DNA of 64,000 bases. Origin: Anabaena sp. WA102. Lineage in GTDB: Bacteria; Cyanobacteriota; Cyanobacteriia; Cyanobacteriales; Nostocaceae. The stretch lies in contig NZ_CP011456.1 of NCBI RefSeq assembly GCF_001277295.1, forward strand, positions 2,232,001 through 2,296,000, in the 5' to 3' direction. The notes beneath the pieces are model-generated. The model saw only the letters and a program-made list of their open reading frames with translations, ran no database searches and was not told the DNA's origin. The translations under genes were made by a program, and so were the position numbers. Position 1 is the stretch's first letter; each line of letters opens with the position of its first letter. Of the stretch, positions 19,141 through 28,377 are shown in pieces.

Positions 19141-19782
19141 ATGGCAGACATTAAACCTGCATCCTGGGATAATTCGAGTTGGTTAGAGTTTTCTACTTAC
19201 TCAAATATGCAGGGTGCAGTTGGGGGTGTAGATGAGGTAGGTAGGGGCGCTTTATTTGGTCCTGTGGTAGCGGCGGCAGTTATATTACCAGTAGACGCTT
19301 TATCAATACTGATGTTAGATAATATTAAGGATAGTAAAAAGTTGTCTAGTTCTCGGAGAACTAAACTGGCTCAAAAAATTGCCACGTTGGCTGTAGATTG
19401 GAGAATTGGTTATGCTACAACGAAGGAAATAGATGAGTTGAATATTTTACAGGCGACTCTTTTGGCTATGAAGCGGGCTGTTTTGAAGTTGCGGGTAAAG
19501 CCGGAACTGTTTTTGATTGATGGTAATCAGTTGGTGAAGAATTTGCCAATACCTCAAGAAACAGTTGTCAAAGGTGATGAGCGATCGCTTAATATTGCCG
19601 CAGCTAGTATCATGGCAAAGGTTTGGCGTGATGATTTGCTGCAACGGTTAGCGTTAAAATATTCCCTGTATGATCTAGAAAAAAATAAAGGTTATGGAAG
19701 TCCGCGTCATTTACTCGCACTTCAAAAATACGGACCTTCATCTTTACATCGTCGCTCTTTTCGTCCCTGCCAAATAATTTGA
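19141..19782 (+). CDS. rnhB: Ribonuclease HII
   Basis: A 213-residue RNase HII that removes ribonucleotides from RNA-DNA hybrids. GGVDEVGRGALFGPVVAAAV near residue 28 has the Asp-Glu metal pair. LFLIDGNQLV carries the third acid. VVKGDERSLNIAAASIMAKVWRD is the conserved helix, and KNKGYGSPRHLLAL with a C-terminal RRSF completes the family pattern. It lies 155 bases after rne, with an AT-rich TTAATTGATTAA repeat between. Co-expression with rne is plausible, as in other cyanobacteria. Confidence 0.95.
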   Translation: MADIKPASWDNSSWLEFSTYSNMQGAVGGVDEVGRGALFGPVVAAAVILPVDALSILMLDNIKDSKKLSSSRRTKLAQKIATLAVDWRIGYATTKEIDELNILQATLLAMKRAVLKLRVKPELFLIDGNQLVKNLPIPQETVVKGDERSLNIAAASIMAKVWRDDLLQRLALKYSLYDLEKNKGYGSPRHLLALQKYGPSSLHRRSFRPCQII

Positions 19783-19861
19783 GATTTGAGATTTTGGATT
19801 TGAGATTTTGGATTTCCAGTTTTTGAGAACAATTGCCAAATTTGCCTTATTTTTCCATAAA

Positions 19862-20473
19862 CTACTCAAAATTTAAACTTGGTAATATGGCTTGCGCCAC
19901 ACTACCGCTATCAGTGATGTTATGATCAGTTTCGTTATTTTGAGTTTGTGAGATTACCCAATGACGATAATCTGCTAAGAGGTGATGTAACAATCTTTGC
20001 TTAATTGTTAGTAATACACTTTTGAGCAATCCATTTCCTGTAGTTTCTAAAATTGATTTGGGTGTAAAGGAAAATGGTTGCGGTATGTCTACTAAAACTT
20101 CCAAATCAGCTTTCCCTTGCAAGTAAGTTTCACCATTGAGTTGAACTGGTGACAAATAGCCTTTTAAATTCAGTGCAAACCTTTCGTTAATATACTCAAA
20201 ACCCAATATCTCACAACCGAGCGATCGCAAATAAACTGTACCGCTGGCATCTGCCCAGACTCTCATGTCTACAGTCGGCTGAATACTCAGTGACATAAAA
20301 GACAGAGGACGCATTTTTAATCGAAAACCTTCTTCAGAAAGTTGTTGAATTCTTGTATTATCAGCTAAGGCATTGACTAAACGTTGAGGCTGCCGCAGGT
20401 AGTGTTGAATAGGAATAGATTGCTTAGGAAGGGAAATTTCCACCGATTGAGAGGCAATAAACTTAGTAACCAT
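19862..20473 (-). CDS. DUF1997-family protein
   Basis: A 203-residue protein matching the DUF1997 pattern of cyanobacteria and plastids: YLRQPQRLVNALAD, RLKMRPLSFMSLSIQPTVDMRVWAD, and LKGYLSPVQLNGETYLQGKADLEVLVDIPQPF. It looks like a lipid-binding or SRPBCC-like beta domain, without signal peptide or membrane helix. The function is unknown to me. ATG at 20473 (MVTKFIAS) is preferred over a TTG two codons upstream. It converges on rnhB and diverges from pheA. Confidence 0.75.
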   Translation of the reverse strand: MVTKFIASQSVEISLPKQSIPIQHYLRQPQRLVNALADNTRIQQLSEEGFRLKMRPLSFMSLSIQPTVDMRVWADASGTVYLRSLGCEILGFEYINERFALNLKGYLSPVQLNGETYLQGKADLEVLVDIPQPFSFTPKSILETTGNGLLKSVLLTIKQRLLHHLLADYRHWVISQTQNNETDHNITDSGSVAQAILPSLNFE

Positions 20474-20581
20474 GAGCAAATTAAACCATTTGTTTTTTAA
20501 TTGTAATATTTTTTAACAATTTGAATTGCCAAAAATCTAACTTTTAATTTATTATTCATCAAATTCGCCAAATTTAACAGC

Positions 20582-21445
20582 ATGAACCAGAAAATCGCTC
20601 ATTTAGGTCCGCCAGGAACTTATGCCGAACAAGCGGCTTTTTTTTATCTCAACTGGTTAAAAGCCCATTCGGATATTAATTCTCAAAGAAGCTTTGAATT
20701 ATGTCCATATTCTACCATTGCTCAGTCCCTACAAGCAATCGCCGATAAACGAGCAGCCATAGCTGTTGTTCCGGTGGAAAATTCTATTGAGGGTAGTGTC
20801 AACATGACAATGGATAGCTTATGGCAATTAGGAAATTTAAAAATTCAATTAGCTTTAGTTTTACCAATCCAACATACATTAATTTCCTATGCCACAAGTT
20901 TAGATAATATTAAAACTGTCTATTCTCATCCTCAAGCGTTAGCGCAATGTCAAGAATGGATATCACAGTTCTTGCCAAATGTCAATTTAATTCCCCGAAA
21001 TTCAACCACTGAAGCACTACAGGGATTAGAAGAAGAGGTCACTACAGCAGCTATATCTTCTAGTCGGGCGGCACAATTGTATAATTTACCTATTCTTGCC
21101 AGAGGGATTAATGATTATCCAGAAAACTGTACTCGGTTTTGGGTAGTAAGCAGGGAAGAAAATCATCCCGTTGATTGTACTCATACATCTTTAGCCTTTA
21201 GCGTGCCAGCCAATGTACCAGGTGCATTAATGAAAGTATTGTCAGTATTTGCTCATTTGGGTATTAATCTGAGTCGGATTGAATCGCGTCCGACAAAACG
21301 TTCTTTAGGGGAATATTTATTCTATTTGGATATTGAAGCAGATGTAAATGCACAAATTATGAAATCTGCTTTGGAAGAGTTGCGAAATTATACGGAAATT
21401 TTGAAAATTTTTGGTAGTTATAGTGTGTTACCAATTAATTTATAA
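20582..21445 (+). CDS. pheA: Prephenate dehydratase
   Basis: A 287-residue monofunctional prephenate dehydratase, which converts prephenate to phenylpyruvate in phenylalanine synthesis. It opens with IAHLGPPGTYAEQAA. AVVPVENSIEGSV forms part of the active site. ENCTRFWVVS carries the catalytic Thr-Arg-Phe motif near residue 182. An ACT regulatory domain follows at about 200-280 (HTSLAFSVPANVPGALMKVL, then GINLSRIESRPTK). The GALM and ESRP signatures indicate feedback control by phenylalanine. No chorismate mutase domain is attached. Confidence 0.95.
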   Translation: MNQKIAHLGPPGTYAEQAAFFYLNWLKAHSDINSQRSFELCPYSTIAQSLQAIADKRAAIAVVPVENSIEGSVNMTMDSLWQLGNLKIQLALVLPIQHTLISYATSLDNIKTVYSHPQALAQCQEWISQFLPNVNLIPRNSTTEALQGLEEEVTTAAISSSRAAQLYNLPILARGINDYPENCTRFWVVSREENHPVDCTHTSLAFSVPANVPGALMKVLSVFAHLGINLSRIESRPTKRSLGEYLFYLDIEADVNAQIMKSALEELRNYTEILKIFGSYSVLPINL

Positions 21446-21559
21446 TTGGGGAAATGCAAAAAATCAATGATTGGGCGCAGGCCCTGCGCCCCTACTTTGT
21501 GGTAATAGTGTAAAAATATATAGAATATTCTGGAAATATCCATTACATTACTTTTTGAA

Positions 21560-22297
21560 ATGCCAAGTTTTCCGACTTCTACCTTAATGCAAATATCTGT
21601 AGCGCCAAAACTTTGTCAACCTTTAAAGATTGTCGCCTTGGGGGATAGCCTAGTATATGGATACGGTGATCCAGAGAAAGGCGGTTGGGTGGAACAATTG
21701 CGACGGTGGTGGATGTTACCGGACAGTGTGGGTCATGTGCTTTATAATTTGGGGGTAAGGGGCGATCGCACACAACAAATATGCCAACGTTTAGAAGCAG
21801 AATTTCGTCACCGGGGAGAAATCCGCAATCGTGTTCCTGACTTGATTATTTTGTCTGTGGGTGTTAACGATACACCTCGGTTAAGAAGTCCTAACGGCAG
21901 AAATTACACAGATTTTAGTCAGTTTGAATCAGAAATCGCTACATTGCTGGATCAATCTCAAAAACTCTGCCCCGTGCTGTTTGTGGGGATGGTTCCCGTA
22001 GACGAAAGCAAAATGCCCTTCCTTGATTGTTTATTCTATAATCATGCCGACCAATACCGCTACAAAGAAGCAACACGACAAGCTTGTGAACAAAGACAAA
22101 TTCCCTATTTAGATATTTTTGATCAATGGATGCAGCGGAGTCAAGGATGGAGAAGCGATCGCCTCACCAGTGACGGACTGCACCCCAACACACTGGGTTA
22201 TCAGGACTTGTTAGAAGCCGTACTCAACTGGAAAGAATTATCCCAATATCATTGTCAAGCTGATTATCGGGCAGAATTACAGCAGGAGTTAAGATAA
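21560..22297 (+). CDS. SGNH/GDSL-family hydrolase
   Basis: A 245-residue SGNH hydrolase. Block I is LGDSLVYGYGD with the nucleophile Ser30. Block II contains the Gly of GVRGDRTQQ, block III is VGVNDTPR, and block V is DGLHPNTLGYQ with the Asp and His of the triad. There is no signal peptide, so it probably acts in the cytoplasm on an ester or thioester. The substrate is unknown. Its TAA stop (22295-22297) directly abuts the TGA stop of the convergent ABC permease gene (22298-22300), leaving no intergenic base. Confidence 0.85.
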   Translation: MPSFPTSTLMQISVAPKLCQPLKIVALGDSLVYGYGDPEKGGWVEQLRRWWMLPDSVGHVLYNLGVRGDRTQQICQRLEAEFRHRGEIRNRVPDLIILSVGVNDTPRLRSPNGRNYTDFSQFESEIATLLDQSQKLCPVLFVGMVPVDESKMPFLDCLFYNHADQYRYKEATRQACEQRQIPYLDIFDQWMQRSQGWRSDRLTSDGLHPNTLGYQDLLEAVLNWKELSQYHCQADYRAELQQELR

Positions 22298-23503
22298 TCA
22301 GCCACTTCTGAGGGCGACAATGGGATCTAACATAGCAGCTTGTCGGGCGGGAAAGACACCGAAAACTAAGCCTATGCTACCAGATATTGTCACAGCCACA
22401 GCGATCGCATATAGAGGAAATTGAGGAGTTAAAGGCGTGAAAAATGCCAAGGGGATAGTTCCCCCAACTCCTAAAATTATCCCCAGCAAACAGCCAGAAA
22501 GAGAGAGAATAATTGCCTCAATTAAAAACTGCGCTAAAATATCATTCTGAGTTGCCCCAACTGCCTTGCGTAAACCAATTTCTTGAGTGCGTTCAGTCAC
22601 AGAAACTAACATAATATTCATGATACCAATTCCACCTACTAACAGAGAAATGGCAGCAATTAAAGCTAATAATAAAGATAAAATACTAGTCACCTGAACT
22701 ACCAATTCTTGAAACTTTTTATTAGCGAAAACAGCCACATCTTTCTTACCATGTAGTCGAGCCAGAATATTAGTAATTTGAAAACCTGCCGCGCGAACAC
22801 TATCTCTATTTTTGGCAGTCACTAAAATATAACTGAGAGGAATATCAGATATTGATCTACGTCCAACTAATCTATTAGCAAATGTTGTCAGTGGGACAAT
22901 TGCAGTTTGATCCAAATTCTCCCCAGCAAATGCACCCTTTGATTGCAATAAACCAATAACTTGAAACGAGATATTATTAATCATCACTTCTTGTCCCACA
23001 GGATTTTCATCACCGAACAACTTGCGGCTAGTTTCTGCACCCAAAACAGTGACTTGAGCCTGTTGTTGCTGTTGTTTTTGATTAAACATTCTACCAGTGG
23101 CAAGAACAAGATTTTGCACAGCGAGCAAATCAGACGTAGTTCCTTTAACAGTTGTGGATGTTAATTTATTATTAAAGCTAATTGGCATTTTCTGCTCATC
23201 TATAGGAGCAACTTTGCTAACACTAGGAACTTGAGCTTTAATTGCTTCTGCGTCTGATAACACCAATTGGGCATCAGGAAATTTCATGCCTTCATCATCT
23301 TCAAAATTACTATATACCGTGAGTTGATTTGCGCCAAAAGCCTCAAGTTTGCCCAATACAAGATTTTGTGCGCCCTGTCCAATCCCAATCATACTAATAA
23401 CAGAAGCATTGCCAATAATTATTCCCAGCATAGTTAGTCCGCTACGGAGTTTATTAGCAGCGAGAGTTGCAAAAGCCATGTTCACACTTTCTAGCAAATT
23501 CAT
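22298..23503 (-). CDS. MacB-like ABC transporter permease
   Basis: A 401-residue permease of the MacB/FtsX type. The first membrane helix lies near residue 20 (LRSGLTMLGIIIGNASVISM). A large extracytoplasmic MacB_PCD domain covers about 45-260. Three helices follow, with GGIGIMNIMLVSVTERTQEIGLRKAVGA linking helices 2 and 3. This type normally pairs with a separate ATPase and an HlyD-like adaptor to move substrates from the periplasm outward. The adaptor gene is directly upstream, but no matching stand-alone ATPase is in the window. It is the last gene of a probable three-gene operon. Confidence 0.9.
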   Translation of the reverse strand: MNLLESVNMAFATLAANKLRSGLTMLGIIIGNASVISMIGIGQGAQNLVLGKLEAFGANQLTVYSNFEDDEGMKFPDAQLVLSDAEAIKAQVPSVSKVAPIDEQKMPISFNNKLTSTTVKGTTSDLLAVQNLVLATGRMFNQKQQQQQAQVTVLGAETSRKLFGDENPVGQEVMINNISFQVIGLLQSKGAFAGENLDQTAIVPLTTFANRLVGRRSISDIPLSYILVTAKNRDSVRAAGFQITNILARLHGKKDVAVFANKKFQELVVQVTSILSLLLALIAAISLLVGGIGIMNIMLVSVTERTQEIGLRKAVGATQNDILAQFLIEAIILSLSGCLLGIILGVGGTIPLAFFTPLTPQFPLYAIAVAVTISGSIGLVFGVFPARQAAMLDPIVALRSG

Positions 23504-23674
23504 AATTTAAAACGATAAAAAGATAAATTTCTTCTGCTGACTCCTTACACCAAGAAACCTGCAAATAAAAAACACCCAACCACCTAAAGCAAAAAATTTC
23601 TTAAACTCTCATTCCTCCGTGTTCTCTGTGTCTCTGTGGTTCGTTTATTTAAGTATTTTTTTAATTAGAAATCC

Positions 23675-24997
23675 CTAAGATCCCATAGGACGATCAACAC
23701 CATCAATTAATTGATTAGCTGGTGGTTGGATAAAAACCCGTTCACCCTCAGAAAGTCCGCCCAAAATTTGCGTTTTATCACCAGAAGTAATTCCTACCTG
23801 TATCGGATGAAATTTGGCTTGATTATCCTTATCTGGTAACAATACACCCACTTGCCCCTGTTTACCAGAAACCACAGCAGCCGAAGGAATTACCAAAGCA
23901 TTGCGAATGTCATTTACTAGAAAAGTTAACTTCACATTTAGCCCTACCTTGAGTTTATCTTGACCCGTTGCCAAAGCAATCTTGACTCGCATAAATGTGA
24001 CATTTTCTTCCTTAACTCCTCTGGGGGCAATCAAACGGACTTTCCCTTGAAAAACTTGATCAGGAAAAGCATCAAGGCGAATTTCTACAGGCTGATTTTT
24101 CTGAATCTGCGCCATATTTACTTCGGGAACTTTAGCTTCTATTTCCAAACCACTGGATAATTCGGCAATGGAGGCACTAGTTCCCCCTTCATTAGTGGAA
24201 ACAGAAGTATTTGGAGTTACAAAGTCCCCCGCTTGGGCAAAACGTCGGGTAATTAAGCCAGAGAAAGGAGCGCGAATGAAAGTATTTTCTAACTGATTTT
24301 CGTAAAATTGTAATTGGGCAGTTGCTTGAGCTACTTCAGCACCGGCTTTGGTAATTTCCTCAGTTTGATAACCGGAAAGTAGTTTTTTCAGTTGTTGTTG
24401 GGCAGATATCAGACTAAATTTAGCTTGTTCTAAGTTATCTTTAGCACTTTTTTCTTCATTTAAAGCCGCATCTAGTTCATCACGGGAGATTGCTCCTTGA
24501 GATACAGGATATTGCCTACGCTTAACTCGTTGAGAGGCTAATACCAAGCGAGATTCAGCTTCCCGGACTTGGGCTGTATACTTACGTACATCAGCTTGAG
24601 CGATCGCAATTTCTTCTGGTCTATAACCCTTACGCTTTTCTTGTAATTCGGCTTTTGCCTTCCATAACAGCGCTCGATACTGATTCACCTGGGCTTGAAA
24701 GGCTTGACGCTCCATTTCTGCGATTAATTGTCCTTTTTGGACAGAACTACCTTCATCTACATAGAGTTTGGCAATTCGACCGGCTTCTCTTGGGCTAATG
24801 TTAATTTTGCGAACTGGTTGCACGACTCCATTGGTTTTGATTTTAATGTTTAAGTTGCTGGTAGTCACAGGGACTGTTAAATCTGTAATATCTTTTTTGC
24901 TGGGTTGATACCAATGGCTGAAGTAAGCAATACCCATTCCAGATAAACCAAATGCAGTCAGCCCAATGAGCCAAGGAATCGGATTTTTGATGTTCAT
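23675..24997 (-). CDS. HlyD/RND-type periplasmic adaptor subunit
   Basis: A 440-residue membrane-fusion protein. An N-terminal anchor (PIPWLIGLTAFGLSGMGIAYF) is followed by a split lipoyl domain (GVVQPVRKINISPREAGRIA and FSGLITRRFAQAGDFV). Between them is a long alpha-hairpin coiled coil (about 110-230) rich in Ala, Gln and Glu. Beta-barrel and membrane-proximal domains end with GLSEGERVFIQPPANQL. It would bridge an inner-membrane transporter to a TolC-type pore. ATG at 24997 is preferred; the frame stays open to 25036 only through a dispersed CACAGAGGCGCAGAGG repeat. It lies between the ABC exporter and MacB-like permease genes, 97 bases after the former. Confidence 0.88.
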   Translation of the reverse strand: MNIKNPIPWLIGLTAFGLSGMGIAYFSHWYQPSKKDITDLTVPVTTSNLNIKIKTNGVVQPVRKINISPREAGRIAKLYVDEGSSVQKGQLIAEMERQAFQAQVNQYRALLWKAKAELQEKRKGYRPEEIAIAQADVRKYTAQVREAESRLVLASQRVKRRQYPVSQGAISRDELDAALNEEKSAKDNLEQAKFSLISAQQQLKKLLSGYQTEEITKAGAEVAQATAQLQFYENQLENTFIRAPFSGLITRRFAQAGDFVTPNTSVSTNEGGTSASIAELSSGLEIEAKVPEVNMAQIQKNQPVEIRLDAFPDQVFQGKVRLIAPRGVKEENVTFMRVKIALATGQDKLKVGLNVKLTFLVNDIRNALVIPSAAVVSGKQGQVGVLLPDKDNQAKFHPIQVGITSGDKTQILGGLSEGERVFIQPPANQLIDGVDRPMGS

Positions 24998-25094
24998 GGC
25001 TGATGGAATAACGAACCACAGAGGCGCAGAGGACACAGAGAAATGAGAGTGGAAGATGATTTCTGCGTAAGTCCTAGAATTAAGTTTTTTTGTA

Positions 25095-26906
25095 TTACAC
25101 TCCGTACTGTTCTACCTGCATATTCCATAGGGATGTATATTCGCCTCCCAGTTGTAAAAGTTCTTGGTGAGTGCCATCTTCAATTAAATGACCATCTTTG
25201 AGGACTAAGATGCGGTCAGCCATTCGCACTGAGGCTAATCTGTGGGTAATTAGGATGGTAGTTTTCCCTTCCGCTAGTTCCACAAAGCGTAGGTAAAAAT
25301 CACACTCGCTGCGGGGGTCTAGTGCTGCGGTAGGCTCATCTAGAAGGAGTAGTTGGGCTTCTTGGCGGACAAAGGCACGAGCTAGAGCTAATTTTTGCCA
25401 CTGTCCTCCAGAAAGTTCTGTACCGCCAAACTGTTTACCCAATTGTGTATCTTCTCCACTGGGAAAATCATCCACTAGTTTGACGATATCGGCTTTTTCT
25501 ACTGCATATCTGAGAATTTCTCGATTTTCTAGGGCGGCTAGGTTTCCTAAGGCGATATTTTCTCCCAGGGTGAGCGAGTAATGTCCAAAGTCTTGGAAAA
25601 CCCCCGCAATTTGCTGCCGCCACTGCTCTAAGTTCAAATCTCTGAGGTCTACACCATCAACGATAATCCGTCCTGTGGTGGGGTCGTAGAGCCTGGTTAA
25701 TAGCTTAACTAGAGTGGTTTTACCTGCGCCATTTTCTCCAACTATGGCTACTGTTTGTCCTGGGTAAAGGGTAAAGGAAATATCCTTGAGTGCTAATCTA
25801 CCATCTGGGTAGTGAAAATCAACTTGATCAAAGGTAATACCTGCACGAATCGGAGTGGGGATTTTTTCTCCAGGTATGTTCAATACCATTGGGGTGGGAC
25901 TGTCGAGAAAGTTGAAAAACTGCTGCATATAGATAATATTCTCGAATAAATCCAACCAATGACTGACAAATCTTTCTAAATTATTCTGGAAGTAAGTTAA
26001 TGATTGTACAAATAAAAGGACACTTCCTGGGCTTAACTGTCCTCTAAAAGCTTGCTTGACTACCCAATAGAAAGAAAATCCGTTTCCTAATGTACTGAGA
26101 ATAGCTAAACTAGATGACCAAAATGCTTGTTTACCTCGCAGATGACGCATAGATTGATGTAAAGATTGAAAAGCTTGTCCGTAAAGCTGCATAAAAAATG
26201 TACCTAGCTGAAATAACCTGATTTCTTTGGCATAGGTATCAGTGAGCATTACTGTCGTGTAATACTGCATTTTCCGAGATTGGGGACTGTTTTCAAATAA
26301 AGTGATCCAAATCTCTCTACCATATTGGGAAGAAACTACAATCTGGGGTATAGTGGCGATCGCAATTACCAATGGTATCCAAACAGCCAGGGGAATTAAT
26401 AGCCCAATTACCACGATTAAAGTAATCAATGAGCGGCTTAATTCCACCAAATTTTCAACTAAGTTTAAGGGTTTATAGCTAACTTGTTGTTGAAGAATTT
26501 GTAACTCATCATAAAATTCAGCATCTTCAAATCGGCTCAAGTCCGAAAAACTATCAGCTTTTCGCATTAATAATAAACTAATGTGAGCCGCTAATTTATC
26601 ATTGAGATTTCCTTGAAGTGCCAATATCCAAGGATAGAGAAGGTTTTCTAATAGCAAAGCTCCCACCCATGCTGCTACTAAAAGCCACAAAATTGAATCA
26701 TCTAATGCTTTACCAGTTGTTAAGGCTGTAGCGACAGTATCTACCACTAGTTTGGTAATCCAAACACTAACCCCAGGAAGAAACCCTTGCAATAAGGTTA
26801 CAGCAATCAAAAACACCATTTCTTGAGGTGCTGCTGTCCATAACAAGGGTAAGGAACGCCATAAAACTCTACTATAATCTTCCACCCAAACTCTTAAATC
26901 ACTCAT
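25095..26906 (-). CDS. ABC exporter (fused membrane and ATPase domains)
   Basis: A 603-residue half-transporter. Six membrane helices lie in about residues 20-320. The nucleotide-binding domain has Walker A GENGAGKTT, Q-loop FQDFGHY, signature LSGGQWQKLALARA, Walker B LLLLDEPTAALDP and H-loop ITHRLA. There is no N-terminal C39 peptidase domain, so it would not itself cleave a leader. It starts about 1.03 kb from the RiPP precursor on the opposite strand and heads a probable operon with the adaptor and permease. Exporting the modified peptide is a reasonable inference from position, but general lipid or drug export cannot be excluded. Confidence 0.88.
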   Translation of the reverse strand: MSDLRVWVEDYSRVLWRSLPLLWTAAPQEMVFLIAVTLLQGFLPGVSVWITKLVVDTVATALTTGKALDDSILWLLVAAWVGALLLENLLYPWILALQGNLNDKLAAHISLLLMRKADSFSDLSRFEDAEFYDELQILQQQVSYKPLNLVENLVELSRSLITLIVVIGLLIPLAVWIPLVIAIATIPQIVVSSQYGREIWITLFENSPQSRKMQYYTTVMLTDTYAKEIRLFQLGTFFMQLYGQAFQSLHQSMRHLRGKQAFWSSSLAILSTLGNGFSFYWVVKQAFRGQLSPGSVLLFVQSLTYFQNNLERFVSHWLDLFENIIYMQQFFNFLDSPTPMVLNIPGEKIPTPIRAGITFDQVDFHYPDGRLALKDISFTLYPGQTVAIVGENGAGKTTLVKLLTRLYDPTTGRIIVDGVDLRDLNLEQWRQQIAGVFQDFGHYSLTLGENIALGNLAALENREILRYAVEKADIVKLVDDFPSGEDTQLGKQFGGTELSGGQWQKLALARAFVRQEAQLLLLDEPTAALDPRSECDFYLRFVELAEGKTTILITHRLASVRMADRILVLKDGHLIEDGTHQELLQLGGEYTSLWNMQVEQYGV

Positions 26907-27939
26907 TAATTAACCCTGATTTTTTTTATAAGCTGTTAGATAATTCCCTGATTTCCAAAAGTTTGATATTTTCTAAGTAATAACTAGATCTATTACTTGG
27001 GAGAGATTCTTCAAAAATAAAATATGCAGTGATCAAATTTCATCCCTTTTAGTGCGTAGTTTGAAACCCTTGTAGAGACGTTCCATGGAACGTCTCTACA
27101 ATCTTTACCGGAGAAGTTTAATCATTTACTAGCAAATTTATCAGAGATTTTTCGGATTTTGCTGTCTATTAACTTAATATCTTACTTTTGAAAATTTTTG
27201 TTCTCCACTTCTTAAGGATGAATATTTTAAAATTTTTCAACTGTATGCTGTCTGACAATCTTACTAAAGGAGTAACTATAAAGAAATAGAACTACGCTTT
27301 TAAATCAGCTAAGTAGGTTAGCATTGAAAATTGTCGTTATGGGAAGGCAAGAGGCAATCATGCAAGAGTGAAGAAGCTTTGGGCGATTTTACTTTTCTTT
27401 ACACACTTTGATTTTATTGTGTTCACCTACCTATGAGCATTATTTTAAATTGGCTTTAACTACAAAATTACTTTGAATTATAAGAATTTGATTCATCATT
27501 AGCACAATTTTATAAATTGAGCCTGAATCTATTAAGAGATAAAATAATACTACTCAAGAAAGAAGAAAATTGTCTAGAAAAAGATATTCTTGTAGAAGTT
27601 GGATAAGCAAATGAAGACATAATTGGCAATTCTGACAAGAGCAATTTTCCTAAAAGACAAGGTTTTACGAAATATAAATCTCATCTGATACTTCCCCGCA
27701 TTGATTATAAATTGGTTTTGCTCTTTTGTGGACTAGTGAAATCTTAAGAATGAGTCTTCATGCTTTTTAACTATATCTGTATCGGGATAATAGTTAGGCA
27801 TTAGTGATTGCTTGATTTTTTGATTATTCTTCAAACTTGTGAATACTGAATGACTCAAAAAATCATCACAGCTTTTCATAAACTCAAATACAGATGTGCA
27901 AACAGGTTATTGAATTCAATTTAAAAGGAGTAAGTGACA
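26907..27939. other. Divergent intergenic region between exporter operon and RiPP precursor
   Basis: About 1.03 kb, AT-rich, expected to hold the promoters of both transcription units. It contains the 30-bp palindrome at 27071-27100. A broken frame at about 27525-27746 reads LLRDKIILLKKEENCLEKDI, meets a stop, then continues SNFPKRQGFTKYKSHLILP. I could not match it to a family; it may be gene debris. Confidence 0.4.
27071..27100. repeat. Perfect 30-bp palindrome, copy 1
   Basis: TGTAGAGACGTTCCA followed by its exact reverse complement. An identical copy is at 42083-42112. This is a dispersed palindromic element able to form a hairpin. Confidence 0.9.
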
Positions 27940-28287
27940 ATGCTGGCAGAAAAAACACTGAATCAACCAACAATAGAAATGCGTTTGGTAGATCAAGCCG
28001 ACAAATTAGAGAAACTTCTGTTGTCTGAGGAGGAAATAGCAACTTTAGAAAAATTAGCAATGTCGGGAGTATTTGACTCTGAAACCACCCAAAGATGGTT
28101 TGCTCATTGCGGTGGCTGTGGTGGATGCGGTGGATGTGGTAGACCTTGTGGTGGATGTGGTAGACCTTGCGGTGGATGTGGTAGACCTTGCGGTGGTTGT
28201 GGTAGACCTTGTGGTGGTTGTGGAGGATGTCATGCAACAGTATCAAGTGTGTTGGAAGACACTGATGAACTTGGATTTGGATACTAA
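27940..28287 (+). CDS. Candidate RiPP (TOMM) precursor peptide with CGGCGRP repeats
   Basis: A 115-residue precursor. AAGGAG (27925-27930) lies 9 bases before the ATG. Residues 1-55 form a charged, helix-prone leader (MRLVDQADKLEKLLLSEEEI) without a double-Gly site next to the core. Residues 57-97 contain 13 Cys and only Gly, Arg and Pro besides; four copies of CGGCGRP occupy 63-90, bounded by CGGCGG-type ends. Residues 98-115 form an acidic tail ending DELGFGY. The core is what a YcaO/E1 cyclodehydratase would turn into thiazolines, and the dehydrogenase encoded downstream into thiazoles. The leader is not an obvious Nif11 or nitrile-hydratase type. Product and activity are unknown. The His-rich frame on the other strand is its mirror, not a gene. 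Confidence 0.85.
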   Translation: MLAEKTLNQPTIEMRLVDQADKLEKLLLSEEEIATLEKLAMSGVFDSETTQRWFAHCGGCGGCGGCGRPCGGCGRPCGGCGRPCGGCGRPCGGCGGCHATVSSVLEDTDELGFGY

Positions 28288-28377
28288 CTAAACCTAGAGA
28301 TAGAACAGCAATTCAGTAATTCAAGAAACCGAGTTTTTTGAGTTTAGATACCCAACATCTGGCTGAAAAAGCGTAAT

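Noticed and set aside
27884..28246. His-rich 120-codon minus-strand frame opposite the RiPP precursor
   Set aside because: It is the complement of the Cys/Gly repeat (ACC/CAC codons); the plus frame has the ribosome binding site, the cluster context and a terminator.
27940..28287. Nif11-type or nitrile-hydratase-type leader, or a metallothionein
   Set aside because: The leader lacks the landmarks of those families. A metallothionein would not explain the helical leader or the downstream YcaO, E1-like and SagB genes.
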